DNA of 9,306 nucleotides from Anaerolineales bacterium UBA3905 (lineage in GTDB: Bacteria > Chloroflexota > Anaerolineae > Caldilineales > Caldilineaceae), in NCBI GenBank assembly GCA_002391565.1, contig DGFH01000082.1, positions 1-9,306 on the forward strand, written 5' to 3'. Shown here one piece after another: positions 8,846 through 9,306 of the stretch (position 1 is its first letter; every line of letters starts with the position of its first letter). A model generated the notes under the pieces. It searched no databases and had not been told where the DNA came from. It was given only the letters and a program-made list of their open reading frames with translations. Both the position numbers and the translations under genes were made by a program.

Positions 8846-8861
8846 CACTCTGACATATCAT
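8842..8861 (+). promoter_or_regulatory. Candidate leuB promoter elements (TTGACA, TATCAT)
   Basis: A perfect -35 consensus TTGACA (8842-8847) and a -10-like TATCAT (8856-8861) lie in this short AT-richer stretch, but only eight bases apart, so they cannot belong to one standard promoter. TTGACA would need a -10 near 8864-8871, where only a poor CTTAAC is found; TATCAT would need a -35 near 8833, also poor. TGACA occurs twice with an 8-bp period (8843 and 8851). Whichever pair is used, transcription would begin upstream of the hairpin at 8885-8936. Confidence 0.35.
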
Positions 8862-8884
8862 AGCGCTTAACCAACACGCAATGG

Positions 8885-8940
8885 CGCGGAGACGCAAAGA
8901 CATGGGTGCGCACCCTTGCCGTTTGCGTCTCCGTGTTTTA
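8885..8940 (+). terminator. Large compound hairpin with T-run in the leuB leader
   Basis: Bases 8887-8898 (CGGAGACGCAAA) pair perfectly with 8922-8933, extended outward by a wobble and C8885-G8935. The top of the stem holds a second small hairpin from the palindrome GGGTGCGCACCC (8904-8915). TTTTA (8936-8940) follows. It resembles an intrinsic terminator. It ends 30 bases before leuB, leaving no room for a separate promoter after it, so it is either a readable terminator or an attenuator for leuB. It may also end transcripts from the LysM gene. Confidence 0.65.
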
Positions 8941-8970
8941 TCCAATGAAAGCGATCAAGAAAGAACACCA

Positions 8971-9306
8971 ATGCAAGCCAAGATTGTCGTGCTCGCCGGC
9001 GACGGCATCGGCCCGGAAGTGACCGACGAAGCCAAGAAAATCCTGGATGTAGTCGGACGCAAATTCGGCCACACCTTCGTTTACGACCATCAACTGATGG
9101 GCGGCTGCGCCATCGACCAGCTCGGCACCAGCCTGCCCGACGCCACTGTCGAAGCCGCCCTCAAAGCCGATGCGGTGTTGCTCGGCGCCGTCGGCGGCCC
9201 CCAATGGGACATCCCCACCGCTACGGATCGCCCGGAGCGCGGGCTGCTTGGCATCCGCAAGGCGCTCAATCTCTTTGCCAATTTGCGCCCGGTCAAGCTG
9301 CACAAG
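8971..9306 (+). CDS. leuB: 3-isopropylmalate dehydrogenase, N-terminal part (cut by window end)
   Basis: Encodes the first 112 residues of an enzyme that oxidises and decarboxylates 3-isopropylmalate with NAD+ in cytoplasmic leucine biosynthesis; the family is usually about 350-360 residues, so two thirds lie beyond the window. Visible family motifs are GDGIGPEV (10-17), DAVLLGAVGGPQW (67-79) and LFANLRPVKL (101-110). The ERGLLGIR segment (89-96) places Glu89, Leu92, Leu93 and Arg96 where this family recognises the isopropyl group and carboxylate, which separates it from isocitrate and tartrate dehydrogenases; Arg106 is a second substrate arginine. ATG 8971 puts the GDGIGPEV loop at the usual distance from the N-terminus. 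The upstream site is weak (AAGAAAGA, 8957-8964). An in-frame ATG at 8881 would add 30 Arg-rich residues across the hairpin and is unlikely to be the main start. The gene is open at the window edge, with no sign of damage. Confidence 0.95.
   Translation, partial: MQAKIVVLAGDGIGPEVTDEAKKILDVVGRKFGHTFVYDHQLMGGCAIDQLGTSLPDATVEAALKADAVLLGAVGGPQWDIPTATDRPERGLLGIRKALNLFANLRPVKLHK

Noticed and set aside
8899..8936. T-box-like element (GGGTGCGCACCC resembles the T-box GGGTGGNACC core)
   Set aside because: It is a simple palindrome at the top of the hairpin. The TGGN anticodon-end binding sequence is absent, and no Stem I features are seen in 8699-8880.
8945..8970. ATG at 8945 as an alternative leuB start
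   Set aside because: It is out of frame with the GDGIGPEV frame and its product resembles nothing.

Overview
The window looks like chromosomal DNA from a Chloroflexota bacterium, most likely of the Caldilinea/Anaerolineae type. This is an inference, resting on four things: moderately high GC, a giant secreted beta-helix protein carrying YLPxVxR motifs, a Thr/Pro-rich periplasm-type linker (TPTPLPPTPLPTP), and a LysM/zinc-ribbon protein style that is common there. No mobile element, CRISPR array, tRNA or rRNA was seen.

Layout, all genes on the + strand. (1) Positions 1-264 are a non-coding leader with a -10-like box (25-30), an intrinsic terminator (146-178) and a strong Shine-Dalgarno (253-259). 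(2) Positions 265-5391 encode a 1708-aa exported surface protein. It has a signal peptide, an unassigned N-terminal module, a DUF11-like domain, a right-handed beta-helix with 21 GGAI-type coils, a choice-of-anchor-Q-like region, a prealbumin-like domain, an SdrD B-like domain and a C-terminal YLPFVGR. (3) Positions 5392-5576 are an intergenic region with a perfect 14-bp inverted repeat, a 9-bp direct repeat and a candidate promoter. (4) Positions 5577-7463 encode an Uup-type ABC-F ATPase. (5) Positions 7535-8698 encode a membrane protein with the order zinc ribbon, TM segment, BON-like domain, LysM. (6) Positions 8699-8970 are an intergenic region with a TTGACA box and a large terminator-like hairpin. 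(7) Positions 8971-9306 are the start of leuB (3-isopropylmalate dehydrogenase), cut by the window end.

The genes do not form one pathway. The giant protein is probably its own transcription unit, bounded by a hairpin on each side. The ABC-F gene and the LysM gene are 71 bp apart and may be co-transcribed: one acts on the ribosome and the other probably at the envelope, and no functional link is visible. leuB belongs to leucine biosynthesis and appears to start a new unit. Its only apparent promoter lies upstream of a terminator-like hairpin, which suggests attenuation.

The points most worth following up are the paired YLPxVxR motifs at both ends of the mature giant protein, its chlamydial-Pmp-like GGAI/FxxN coils without an autotransporter barrel, the unusual zinc-ribbon/BON/LysM architecture, and the leuB leader. 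I see no defence system or other complete novel multi-gene system here.
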